DNA of 64,000 nt from Aquimarina sediminis. Its GTDB lineage: Bacteria; Bacteroidota; Bacteroidia; Flavobacteriales; Flavobacteriaceae. Positions 1 to 7,607 of the stretch are shown here, piece after piece. Position 1 is the first letter of the stretch, and each line of letters begins with the position of its first letter. Made by a program: the position numbers and the translations under genes. The stretch lies in contig NZ_POYJ01000001.1 of the NCBI RefSeq assembly GCF_002895435.1, positions 930,001-994,000 of the forward strand, read 5' to 3'. The notes beneath the pieces were generated by a model that searched no databases, was not told where the DNA came from, and saw only the letters and a program-made list of their open reading frames with translations.

Positions 1-101
1 GTATCATCAATAGTTTTCCATTCGCCAATTATTTGTTTTTGTGCAATTGTAGTTCCAGAAAACAAAAGGACTGTTGCCAAAAGTATTTTATAAAAACTCA
101 T
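1..101 (-). CDS. DUF2147-like secreted protein, N-terminal part only
   Basis: The gene runs off the left edge of the window. Reading the minus strand from an ATG at 99-101 gives 33 complete codons: a signal peptide (MSFYKILLATVLLFSGTTIA) and the beginning of the mature protein, QKQIIGEWKTIDD. A signal peptide followed by G-[EK]-W-K-T-I-D-D is the usual start of DUF2147 proteins, a small exported family of unknown function common in Bacteroidota. The family call rests on this short stretch only. The hairpin at 152-182 separates it from the next gene, so it is probably transcribed on its own. Confidence 0.55.
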   Translation of the reverse strand, partial: MSFYKILLATVLLFSGTTIAQKQIIGEWKTIDD

Positions 102-151
102 ATGTAATAAATAGGGTTAAAATTCTAAGATAAAGAAATACGATAAAAACA

Positions 152-182
152 AAAAGCTACCTAATTAAATCAGGTAGCTTTT
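152..182 (-). terminator. Intrinsic terminator
   Basis: AAGCTACCT and AGGTAGCTT form a perfect 9-bp stem around a 9-nt AT-rich loop. It is flanked by A-runs and T-runs that become the U-tract on the minus-strand transcript. It lies about 30 bp after the stop codon of the gene at 211-774. Confidence 0.8.
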
Positions 183-210
183 ATAAATATTTATTTAGAA
201 ATGTTTAGAA

Positions 211-774
211 CTATTGAATTCCTAGCATTCCATTTTTTACATCTTCACTTGCTGGTTGTTCTCCCAGCCAAATTTTGAATAGTGCATACTTAAAATCACG
301 CCCTTCGATTACTCCAAGTTCTTTCCCGTTTTTATAAGAAACCACTCCTTTATCTTTAACGTAAACTAAATCGAAAATATCATTTTTCACAATAGGTTCA
401 GAAAAGAAATTAATGAATTTATTAATTCTCTCATCCAGAGTTTTAGTATTTCCGAAAGTAGCCTTAATGAAGCCATCTTGCACTGCTTTAATCATTTTCT
501 TTTGTGTAACAAATCCAGAGACAATATTTAACTTTATTGCCATAGTTTCATTTGCATCAAGAATTTCTTTTGGGTTTTTACTTTTTTTGGCAAGGTAGAG
601 TCCTCCGGCATACATATCTATCCACAGAACTTGTCTCATTCCTGCCCCGTTTAATTTTAATTCAACTCCTCCAAAATTTTCTTCATAAGGTAAAATAGCT
701 TTTCCTACTCTAATCTGTGCAGTTGCAGATGATAGAGAAATTAATGCTATCAATATCAAAACAGTTTTTTTCAT
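211..774 (-). CDS. Chalcone isomerase-like secreted protein
   Basis: A protein of 187 residues with a signal peptide ending near SSATAQ. The mature part follows the bacterial chalcone-isomerase-like pattern: an N-terminal strand with G-K-A-I-L-P, then L-N-G-A-G-M-R, the segment Y-A-G-G-L-Y-L, and near the C terminus A-L-F-K-I-W-L-G-E-Q-P. Bacterial members are exported and their substrate is unknown; they share the fold of plant chalcone isomerase but not an established activity. The gene is a paralogue of the neighbour at 915-1475 with the same order of motifs, so the pair arose by duplication. They are 140 bp apart and a terminator follows this copy. Confidence 0.8.
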   Translation of the reverse strand: MKKTVLILIALISLSSATAQIRVGKAILPYEENFGGVELKLNGAGMRQVLWIDMYAGGLYLAKKSKNPKEILDANETMAIKLNIVSGFVTQKKMIKAVQDGFIKATFGNTKTLDERINKFINFFSEPIVKNDIFDLVYVKDKGVVSYKNGKELGVIEGRDFKYALFKIWLGEQPASEDVKNGMLGIQ

Positions 775-914
775 TGTTACTTAGGTGTATTTGGGTCTTT
801 AATCAATTTTATATTCCAATTTTTCAAGAGGCAAATATAAAAATTATTATGCATGCACAATAATTTATTTATCTCTTCAAAATTTCTGCAAAAATACGAA
901 TATCTAACTGATTA

Positions 915-1475
915 CTACATCCCTAACATTTCTTTTTTGAGCCCTTTGTCTGCAGGTTTGTCACCAATCCATATATTGAATAGAGCTTCTTTGAAGTCCA
1001 TTCCTTTAATATATCCCTTTTCTTTACCGTCTTTATAGATTACACTTCCCTTTCCTTTTTCGTATACTATGTCGTATATCTGTCCTACTTCGATTTCGTT
1101 ATTTATAAAGCCTATAAATTTTTCAATTCTTTCGTTATACAGTTCTAATTTACCTTTAGTTGATTTTTTAAACCCTTCTCTCAACGCAGTTGCCATTTTA
1201 GCCCTAGACATCATACCTGATAAGATATGTAATTTGATCGCCATAGTTTCGTTAGCTTTGGCTATACTAGCTGCGTTTTTACTTTTTTTCTTAAGATATA
1301 GAGCTCCTGCATAGATATCAAAAAAGAATTTTTCTCTAATACCCGCTCCGTTAATTGACAAGTCTTCACCATTAAACTGTACAGTGTTGGGTAATGTAGC
1401 ATCCCCAACTTTAGTCTGAGCCTGAGTTGATACAATTGTCAATAAAACGAGAAGTAATGTGCTGAGTTTTTTCAT
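915..1475 (-). CDS. Chalcone isomerase-like secreted protein (paralogue)
   Basis: A 186-residue protein when started at the ATG at 1473-1475 (MKKLSTLLL...), which gives a clean signal peptide ending at STQAQ. The longer reading from 1505 would put ten odd residues before it and is less likely. It has the same motifs as the copy at 211-774: N-G-A-G-I-R, Y-A-G-A-L-Y-L, and A-L-F-N-I-W-I-G-D-K-P near the end. It lies about 30 bp downstream of the YihY-type gene, so the two may share a transcript. Function beyond the fold is unknown. Confidence 0.8.
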   Translation of the reverse strand: MKKLSTLLLVLLTIVSTQAQTKVGDATLPNTVQFNGEDLSINGAGIREKFFFDIYAGALYLKKKSKNAASIAKANETMAIKLHILSGMMSRAKMATALREGFKKSTKGKLELYNERIEKFIGFINNEIEVGQIYDIVYEKGKGSVIYKDGKEKGYIKGMDFKEALFNIWIGDKPADKGLKKEMLGM

Positions 1476-1505
1476 TTTCTTAATTATTAAAATAGTGTTA
1501 ATCAA

Positions 1506-2429
1506 TTATGTACTAAAATTTTTTCTGAGTTGATTTAATGATGCATTTAGTTCAAAACCAAGTAAAACCAAATTGGCATTCAACCATATATACAGCATTA
1601 ATATCAACATTGCTCCAATGGACCCATACAACTTATTATAATTTGAAAAATTATCTATATAAATACCAAACAGATAAGTGGTAACTATAATCAAAAAAGT
1701 AGTCATAAAAGCTCCCGGAGAGAAAAACTTATTCTGTCTCCCTTCAGAAGTTCCAAAATAGAATAAAGTAGCAATAATAACAAATATCATAAAAACAAAT
1801 AGTGCATATTTCCCTATTGTTAACCAAAAAACAGTATCATTTACTACTCCCATTTTATTTAAATCATCTACTAAATATGAAAAATACAGGGTTCCTATAA
1901 CGGTTATAAGCAATAAAGATGCCACAATAATAGAGACCCCTAATGCTACTAGGTATTGTCTTACAAAATTTCTATTAAGGGTTACATGATAAGAGTACTC
2001 AAAGCCCGAAAAAACAGCATTAACTCCATTTGTCATAAACAATATTGATAACACAAAAACGGTAGACAGTAATCCTCCGCGAGGGTTGGATGCAATATCC
2101 TCAAATATTCCAGAAAAAAAATCTGAGGATTGTTTTGGTAATGCTCCATTAATAAATTCGAAAAAATCGTGCTCAAACCCTTGTATGGGGACATAAGGGA
2201 TTAAATTAAGAAGAAATAACAAAAAAGGAAACAGAGAAAGAAAAAAGCTCCAGGATATAGCACTGGCTCTAGCCGAAAACGTTCCTTTTATAATTCCAAT
2301 AGCATAGATTTCGATAAGGTCATAAATAGATAACCCTTCAAAACCAGGAAGAATAAGTTTCTTTCCGATTTTAACCAAAATATTGATTACAGGAATTTTA
2401 CTAAGCTTATCTTCTATGTTTTTTGACAT
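1506..2429 (-). CDS. YihY/BrkB family inner membrane protein
   Basis: A 307-residue integral membrane protein of the YihY/BrkB family, once called ribonuclease BN in error. About six transmembrane segments follow a soluble N terminus of roughly 40 residues. The stretch SARASAISWSFFLSLFPFLLF is the family hallmark in the first helix, and the last helix has YIWLNANLVLLGFELNA. A role in transport has been proposed for the family but no substrate is settled. The start lies 3 bp after the nadC stop codon, so the two genes are co-transcribed. Confidence 0.85.
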   Translation of the reverse strand: MSKNIEDKLSKIPVINILVKIGKKLILPGFEGLSIYDLIEIYAIGIIKGTFSARASAISWSFFLSLFPFLLFLLNLIPYVPIQGFEHDFFEFINGALPKQSSDFFSGIFEDIASNPRGGLLSTVFVLSILFMTNGVNAVFSGFEYSYHVTLNRNFVRQYLVALGVSIIVASLLLITVIGTLYFSYLVDDLNKMGVVNDTVFWLTIGKYALFVFMIFVIIATLFYFGTSEGRQNKFFSPGAFMTTFLIIVTTYLFGIYIDNFSNYNKLYGSIGAMLILMLYIWLNANLVLLGFELNASLNQLRKNFST

Positions 2430-2432
2430 ATA

Positions 2433-3290
2433 CTATACTGCTTTCAAACTCAAATCCAGATTATAAACAGAGTGCGTTAATGCGCCACTACTTATATAAT
2501 TCACACCACATTCTGCATATTTTCGCACAGTTTCTTCATTGATCCCTCCACTTGATTCTGTGAGGCAGGTGTCCCCTATTAATGCTACAGCTTTTCGGGT
2601 ATCTTCATAATTGAAGTTATCGATTAATATTCGATATACTCCCGGTGTTTTTAGTATTTCTTTGATCTCATCAAGGTCTCTAGCTTCAACAATAATCTTA
2701 AGATCTCGATTATGATCAGTAAGATATTGATTCGTTTTTTCTATTGCCTTAGTTATTCCTCCTGCAAAATCTATATGATTATCTTTTAACATTATCATAT
2801 CATAAAGTGCAAATCGATGATTCTCTCCTCCTCCTATCTTTACGGCCCATTTTTCGAGAGCTCTAATCCCTGGGGTTGTTTTACGAGTATCCAGGATCTT
2901 AGTTCCTGTACCCTCCAGCAGTGTAACAAAATGGTTGGTCTTAGTAGCAATCGCACTCATTCTTTGCATCGCATTAAGTACCAATCGTTCTGCTTTGAGA
3001 ATAGATTGTGAGCTTCCTGAAACATAGAATGCTATATCCCCATATTTAACCGGAGTTCCATCTGTAATTTTTACATCGATTTCTATATTTGGATCTACAT
3101 ATTTAAACACTTTTTTGGCAAAATCTACACCTGCCAAAATTCCTTCATCTTTGACTAAGAGTTTTGCTTTTCCGGTTGCAGATTTTGGAATACAGGCTAA
3201 TGAGCTATGATCTCCATCACCAACATCTTCTCTTATCGCATTGGATATTATCAAATCAATTTCTGTATTGAATTGGGTTTCACTAATCAT
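2433..3290 (-). CDS. nadC: Nicotinate-nucleotide pyrophosphorylase (carboxylating)
   Basis: A 285-residue cytoplasmic enzyme that converts quinolinate and phosphoribosyl pyrophosphate to nicotinate mononucleotide in de novo NAD synthesis. The N-terminal cap domain (about residues 1-115) begins with the family pattern around REDVGDGDHSS. The barrel domain has the quinolinate/PRPP-binding motif DTRKTTPG, then KIGGGENHRFALYDMIMLKDNH, VEARDLDE, LIDNF and ESSGGIN. Length and motif order are normal. The gene is divergent from rlmH and leads the unit nadC - YihY protein, with only 3 bp between them. Confidence 0.95.
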   Translation of the reverse strand: MISETQFNTEIDLIISNAIREDVGDGDHSSLACIPKSATGKAKLLVKDEGILAGVDFAKKVFKYVDPNIEIDVKITDGTPVKYGDIAFYVSGSSQSILKAERLVLNAMQRMSAIATKTNHFVTLLEGTGTKILDTRKTTPGIRALEKWAVKIGGGENHRFALYDMIMLKDNHIDFAGGITKAIEKTNQYLTDHNRDLKIIVEARDLDEIKEILKTPGVYRILIDNFNYEDTRKAVALIGDTCLTESSGGINEETVRKYAECGVNYISSGALTHSVYNLDLSLKAV

Positions 3291-3431
3291 ATTGAATGGT
3301 TATTTTTGCTAATGTAAAAAAAGAAGTCGGAAGTACGAAGCCCAAAATGCATGGTATTTCTATTTACTTTTATCATTAATTTAAAAAACATCGAGTTCTC
3401 TGGATGTAACATAGTATAATACTTTGTAATA

Positions 3432-3905
3432 ATGAATATTAAATTAGTAGCGATTGGTAAAACTGATAACAAGCAACTTATCGACCTTATCGACAACTAT
3501 ATCAAAAGGTTAGGGTTTTATATTAAGTTTTCTTTTGAAATAATCCCTGATATAAAGAATGCCAAAAATCTAAGTGAATTTCAACAAAAGGAAAAAGAAG
3601 GGAAACTCATTCTTAACCATGTTGCAAATTCTGATACCCTTTTATTACTAGACGAAAAAGGAAAGCAATATGATTCTGTTGCTTTTTCTGAAGTATTACA
3701 AAAACATATGAATAGTGGTATCAAACAATTGATTTTTGTCATAGGGGGTCCTTACGGGTTTAGTCCTGAAATATATAGTAGAGCTAATGGTAAATTATCA
3801 TTATCAAAAATGACTTTTTCGCATCAGATGATACGTCTCTTTTTTGTAGAACAATTGTATCGTGGTTTTACGATCTTAAAAAACGAGCCGTATCACCATC
3901 GATAG
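3432..3905 (+). CDS. rlmH: 23S rRNA (pseudouridine1915-N3)-methyltransferase RlmH
   Basis: A 157-residue SPOUT-family methyltransferase that modifies pseudouridine 1915 in helix 69 of 23S rRNA using S-adenosylmethionine. The knot region is clear: LLLDEKGKQYDS, then FVIGGPYGFSPE, then the C-terminal SLSKMTFSHQMIRLFFVEQLYRGFTI and the terminal EPYHHR. The length is typical. It is divergent from nadC with a 140-bp gap, and its stop lies 5 bp from the stop of the convergent GH5-like gene. Confidence 0.95.
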   Translation: MNIKLVAIGKTDNKQLIDLIDNYIKRLGFYIKFSFEIIPDIKNAKNLSEFQQKEKEGKLILNHVANSDTLLLLDEKGKQYDSVAFSEVLQKHMNSGIKQLIFVIGGPYGFSPEIYSRANGKLSLSKMTFSHQMIRLFFVEQLYRGFTILKNEPYHHR

Positions 3906-3910
3906 GTTCT

Positions 3911-5224
3911 TTACTCTTTTACTAGTCGAGTCCAACTTTTTCCGGCAATAGAAATACTATAAAAGCCTGAATTTAGATTTGCTATAACGAGCATTTCTTC
4001 TTCACTTTCTGCGACAGTTTTTTTTACGATTTTTCCCAGATAATCATGAATTAAAATAAGGTCTCCTCTTTCAATACCTTCAATATTTATTATCTCTTGT
4101 GCGGGATTAGGGTATATTTTTATTCCAGCATATTTTTCATGAAAATCAATAATGCTTTTTGGCGCAATAGCATCATTAACTTTTTTTATTATACCAGCCA
4201 TATTATTTCTTTCTTCGGGTAATTTTCTATCGGTCCATGACCAGACTAAGGATCCTGCCCATTGATTGCTGAGAAGAATATTCCCTAGATCAGTTGCAAA
4301 AAGAGTAGATAAATCATGATCTTGGTCTCCTTTTTTTTGATCAAAGGATAAATCATCTGGATAATATTCTCCTATAACTGCCGGTTTATCGATTTTATCA
4401 GGATCGTAGTTATTATGAAATGGAGATCCTTTGGAGCGAGCCCAATTGTAGTAATGAATATTATAAAAATCCAGATATCCTTTTTCATCATTTCCTTGCG
4501 AAAAAAGATTAGCATCAGAGTATGCATTCCAAAACTCTTTTGATGCATCTTCAACATTTGTCATAAACCCTAAAGCGCCATTGGTGATCCTAACCTGGGG
4601 TTGTGCTCTTCGAATCGCTCCTGCTGTTCTATTAATGAATCGCTGGATATCAGACATTGTTACTCTTTCTTTAAATCCCTCCCAATGACTAGCATATTTA
4701 TTGGTCATCCCTTCTGGTTCGTTAAAAATTTCCCATGCAAAAAGTGCAGGATGATCTCCTATAAAATTAACAAGTGGTAGCAATGCATTGTTGATATAGC
4801 TATCCATATACTCATCTTGGGTAAGTATATTTTTGTTTGCTATTGTATCTACTCCCCATTGGTCTTTTAGCATATCAAAAGACCATAGACAGATTTGTAC
4901 TTTAAGCTCTCTTTCTTCTGCTAAGTCCAAAATAGCCTTAACATCATCATGAAAGAAAGACGGGTTAGGTTTTACCTTTTTATCAGTATCAAAAACCGGA
5001 TTTGTAGCACCATTGGTATGATACCACCAGCGTATCATGTTTCCTCCCTGCTCTTCGACAAAGTTCATTGCTTCAATAAATTTTTCTAAATCCGGTCGAT
5101 AATAAATATCTGAAGAAGCAGGGCTTACCCCTATATCTCTTCCATAATTGACCCAGGCAAGGTTCATTCCATTTACAAATAAAATATCGTCTGTAAAATC
5201 AGATTTGCTTTCTCTATTTTTCAA
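3911..5224 (-). CDS. GH5-like glycoside hydrolase with T9SS sorting domain; 5' end in doubt
   Basis: A 437-residue cellulase/mannanase-type (GH5-like) enzyme. The acid/base lies in FAWEIFNEP (Glu169) and the nucleophile in PAVIGEYYP (Glu286), both in the usual order on a TIM barrel. From about residue 365 a type A T9SS sorting domain begins (IKIYPNPAQ) and ends near WTRLVKE, so the protein should be exported across the outer membrane. Such cargo needs a Sec signal peptide, yet none is visible. The frame has no ATG upstream; TTG at 5222-5224 is the first plausible start, and an in-frame stop lies about 65 bp further upstream. The 5' end may have been lost, which would make this a truncated gene. 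The substrate is unknown. Confidence 0.75.
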   Translation of the reverse strand: MKNRESKSDFTDDILFVNGMNLAWVNYGRDIGVSPASSDIYYRPDLEKFIEAMNFVEEQGGNMIRWWYHTNGATNPVFDTDKKVKPNPSFFHDDVKAILDLAEERELKVQICLWSFDMLKDQWGVDTIANKNILTQDEYMDSYINNALLPLVNFIGDHPALFAWEIFNEPEGMTNKYASHWEGFKERVTMSDIQRFINRTAGAIRRAQPQVRITNGALGFMTNVEDASKEFWNAYSDANLFSQGNDEKGYLDFYNIHYYNWARSKGSPFHNNYDPDKIDKPAVIGEYYPDDLSFDQKKGDQDHDLSTLFATDLGNILLSNQWAGSLVWSWTDRKLPEERNNMAGIIKKVNDAIAPKSIIDFHEKYAGIKIYPNPAQEIINIEGIERGDLILIHDYLGKIVKKTVAESEEEMLVIANLNSGFYSISIAGKSWTRLVKE

Positions 5225-5360
5225 ATTTAAACTGGCTAATAGTTATTACATCAATATACTTAAAATTAATATGTTCAGGATTATTTTTTTAAAGAATTCT
5301 ATTTAATATCATTTTAGGTTCGGATTTGCCGTATTTCTTTTGAGCACTTATACATTAAAA

Positions 5361-5640
5361 TTTCTCCCTGCATAGTGCAGGAAGCTTTTTTAACCCCTAC
5401 AATTCCTCCCTGCATGGTGCAGGGAGCTTTTTAACCCCTATAATTCCTCCTTGCAAGGTGCAGGGAGCTTTTTAACCCCTATAATTCCTCCTTGCAAGGT
5501 GCAAAGCTTTTTAAGCTATACAATTCCTCCCTGCACGATGCAGGAAGCTTTTTTAACCCCTACAATTCCTCCCTGCATGGTGCAGGGAACTTTTCTAACT
5601 GTAGAATTCCTTACTGCATCATGCAGTAAGGAATTCTAAT
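5361..5640. repeat. Array of seven tandem terminator-like hairpins (about 41-bp period)
   Basis: Seven units start at about 5361, 5401, 5442, 5483, 5522, 5564 and 5605. Each begins with AATTCCTCC, has a short palindrome of the type CTCCCTGCA-TGG-TGCAGGGAG, and most end in CTTTTTTAACCCCTA. The stem is conserved by compensation: unit 7 has TTACTGCA-TCA-TGCAGTAA, and others have TTGCAAGG. There are no unique spacers, so it is not CRISPR. On the plus strand each unit looks like an intrinsic terminator. The array fills the space upstream of the GH5-like gene; the remaining bases at 5225-5360 and 5641-5722 show nothing recognisable. Confidence 0.85.
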
Positions 5641-5722
5641 TATGACTATACTTTGATTTGACTCAGGACAAGTGATTATGCCAAGATTTTTTCTTTTGTG
5701 TCATCAAAAGATATAATTGGGA

Positions 5723-6139
5723 CTATTCTTTAATTACCTCTTTTATATCTGTAAACATATCAATTAAGGTTTCGATCATATCTGCCGATATGTTTTGTTT
5801 ATTAATAAAAATATCGAGTTTTCCTTTCTTCAGTTTTACAGTATATCCCGGTTTTCTATTCGAAGTATACTTCCACACATTCATTGAGTTTTCTTTGATC
5901 ATCTTAGTATCCAAATGATCTTTTAAAAATTGCTTTACTTTTTCTGTATTAGCGTGCGGAAACTTTGCCTGTAAACTGTACTCCTCTTCTGTATTACTAA
6001 TAGAGATATTAATTTTATAGTTTTTATCTCCTTGTTTGTCACTAGAATGTGTAATAGTAACCTTAGAGTTCGAAGATGTCTGCGCATTTCCAAAAGAAAA
6101 TGCTAATACTAGACTTGCTACATAAATGATTGTTTTCAT
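5723..6139 (-). CDS. Small secreted protein, paralogue of the next gene upstream
   Basis: 138 residues with a signal peptide ending near FGNAQ. The rest is a Ser/Thr-rich segment, a strand-rich part with EEEYSLQAKFP, then KVKQFLKDHL, NVWKY, YTVKLKKGKLDIFINKQNIS and a C-terminal helix. The gene at 6347-6796 has the same sequence of elements, so the two are duplicates. I recognise no named family. It is the last gene of a minus-strand run after the S41 peptidase, kinase and regulator genes. The leader ATCAAAAAACGAA lies just upstream of its ATG, as it does before the peptidase gene. Confidence 0.75.
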   Translation of the reverse strand: MKTIIYVASLVLAFSFGNAQTSSNSKVTITHSSDKQGDKNYKINISISNTEEEYSLQAKFPHANTEKVKQFLKDHLDTKMIKENSMNVWKYTSNRKPGYTVKLKKGKLDIFINKQNISADMIETLIDMFTDIKEVIKE

Positions 6140-6224
6140 ACGATTCGTTTTTTGATTTATAAATGATTGATTTAATTCGGGTTATCAATGTCGTTCTGTT
6201 AAGGGTATTATTGGATACTCTTTG

Positions 6225-6335
6225 TCACACTGGGTTGTTACACCGGGCTTCGGCTCCGCTCAGCCCTCGGGTGAGAACAGTTTAAGCCAGAAGGTATAGC
6301 GGTCACTGAGCGTAGCCGAAGTGAAAGCGGGATTG
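6225..6335. repeat. Two dispersed repeat elements between paralogous genes
   Basis: Element one (6239-6272) reads ACACCGGGCTTCGGCTCCGC followed by TCAGCCCTCGGG. The same element in inverted orientation is the core of the 10.4-11.2 kb array, and it occurs again at 15638-15672. Element two (6299-6331) contains CACTGAGCGTAGCCGAAGTG, also found near 15430 and 16025. Both are GC-rich against an AT-rich background and behave as intergenic REP-like sequences. They separate the two small secreted-protein genes. Confidence 0.75.
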
Positions 6336-6346
6336 CATCATTCGGT

Positions 6347-6796
6347 TTAACTATTTCCTTCTCTTGATGTGATAGATTTTAATTCTTTTCCTATCTGTCT
6401 AAACTTTTTAACAAGCTTATTAGGAGCTAGATCTTTGTCGATGTTAATCCTTAATCTATTTCCTTTAAGTCTTACTTCATATATTTCTTCATCTTCAATT
6501 TCTTTTTTCCAGAAATATGTGTTAGCATCCACGATCATTTTTTCTTCTCCAAACTGATCTATCAGATAGGATTTTACTTTACTGGTCATAGACTCCATAA
6601 ATCTTATTTTAACTCTAAAATTTTCCTCTGTGTCAATAACAACAAAAGATCGAGAAAAGCTTTCTTCTTCTGTATCACTATCTATACTTACTGTAACCTG
6701 CGTTGAAGATTGAGAAGTGGTGGTGGTTGAGCTTTGAGCACTTACTGTTAATATACCAATTATGAGGTGTATTAAAATGGTGACTAATGTTTTCAT
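6347..6796 (-). CDS. Small secreted protein, paralogue of 5723-6139
   Basis: 149 residues. A signal peptide ends near LTVSAQ and is followed by a Ser/Thr/Gln-rich linker (SSTTTTSQSSTQ). The body contains ENFRVKIRFMESMTSKVKSYL, NTYFWKK, YEVRLKGNRLRINIDKDLAPN and a C-terminal helix. It matches the copy at 5723-6139 element by element. No catalytic motif is visible. It starts 42 bp after the response-regulator gene and probably belongs to the same operon, so it may be an output or a sensor partner of the two-component system; that link is inference from position. Confidence 0.75.
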   Translation of the reverse strand: MKTLVTILIHLIIGILTVSAQSSTTTTSQSSTQVTVSIDSDTEEESFSRSFVVIDTEENFRVKIRFMESMTSKVKSYLIDQFGEEKMIVDANTYFWKKEIEDEEIYEVRLKGNRLRINIDKDLAPNKLVKKFRQIGKELKSITSREGNS

Positions 6797-6837
6797 GATT
6801 ATTTGTTTTTTGATTGTGATTATTGATGTTATACTAT

Positions 6838-7518
6838 TTATACTACATTAAATGTGAGTCCTACGCCTCTCACACTTTCTATAGTGATATTATGATCTTG
6901 TTTAAAATATTTTCTTAATCTGCTAATAAATACATCCATACTTCTACCAGAGAAAAAATCGTCGTTCCCCCAAACATCTTTAAGCAGTTCTTCTCTTTTT
7001 ATCATACTATTTTTGTGTTTCCACAAATACTGTATCAAGATGGTTTCTTTTTCTGTAAGCCTCTGGGATTCATTATTTATTTTCAGTTGATGATTTATAA
7101 GATCAAATTCATAATTACCAATACGTATAACTTCTTCTTTTAGTAATTCTACCTTATGTGATCGTTTTAGGATATTTTGAAGTTTTAGCACCAGTATATC
7201 TGCTTCAAATGGTTTTACGATATAATCATCTGCCCCTAGCTTTAGTCCTCTGATTTTATCTTCTTTCATTTTCTTGGCGGTAAGAAAAACAAATGGCATT
7301 TCGGGATTATGATCAATTACCTTTTCTGCCAGAGTAAAGCCGTCCATTTTGGGCATCATCACATCAAACACGCATATATCAAACTGTTGCTTAGTAAATG
7401 CTTCAAAAGCTTCTTTACCATCTTTGGTCCATGTTACGGTATAATTGTGCAGTTCTAAATATTGTTTTAGGATACTGCCAAAATCAAAATCATCTTCTGC
7501 TAGTAGTATATGTTTCAT
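6838..7518 (-). CDS. OmpR/PhoB-family response regulator
   Basis: 226 residues. The receiver domain (about 1-120) has the acidic pair Glu8/Asp9, phospho-acceptor Asp52 in FDVMMPKMDG, Thr80 in FLTAKK and Lys102 in IVKPFEA. The C-terminal winged helix (about 130-226) carries LTEKETILIQYLWKHKNSMIKREEL and RSMDVFISRLRKYF, the DNA-recognition region of this family. It lies 90 bp after the sensor kinase gene in the same orientation, making a complete two-component pair. The signal and targets are unknown. Confidence 0.93.
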   Translation of the reverse strand: MKHILLAEDDFDFGSILKQYLELHNYTVTWTKDGKEAFEAFTKQQFDICVFDVMMPKMDGFTLAEKVIDHNPEMPFVFLTAKKMKEDKIRGLKLGADDYIVKPFEADILVLKLQNILKRSHKVELLKEEVIRIGNYEFDLINHQLKINNESQRLTEKETILIQYLWKHKNSMIKREELLKDVWGNDDFFSGRSMDVFISRLRKYFKQDHNITIESVRGVGLTFNVV

Positions 7519-7607
7519 GTAGTTATAATATTGTTTTAGATGTCACATTAAACTAACCAAACAATCATTCTTTTGTCTATCAAAAATTCTTGTTGTGGCT
7601 CGTTTCA

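Noticed and set aside
5451..5639. Open reading frame of 62 codons across the hairpin array
   Set aside because: It is made entirely of the repeat units and encodes a repeated low-complexity peptide, so it is an accident of the repeat.
5361..5640. Regular spaced palindromes resembling a CRISPR array
   Set aside because: The whole 41-bp unit repeats and there are no unique spacers; no cas gene is present in the window.
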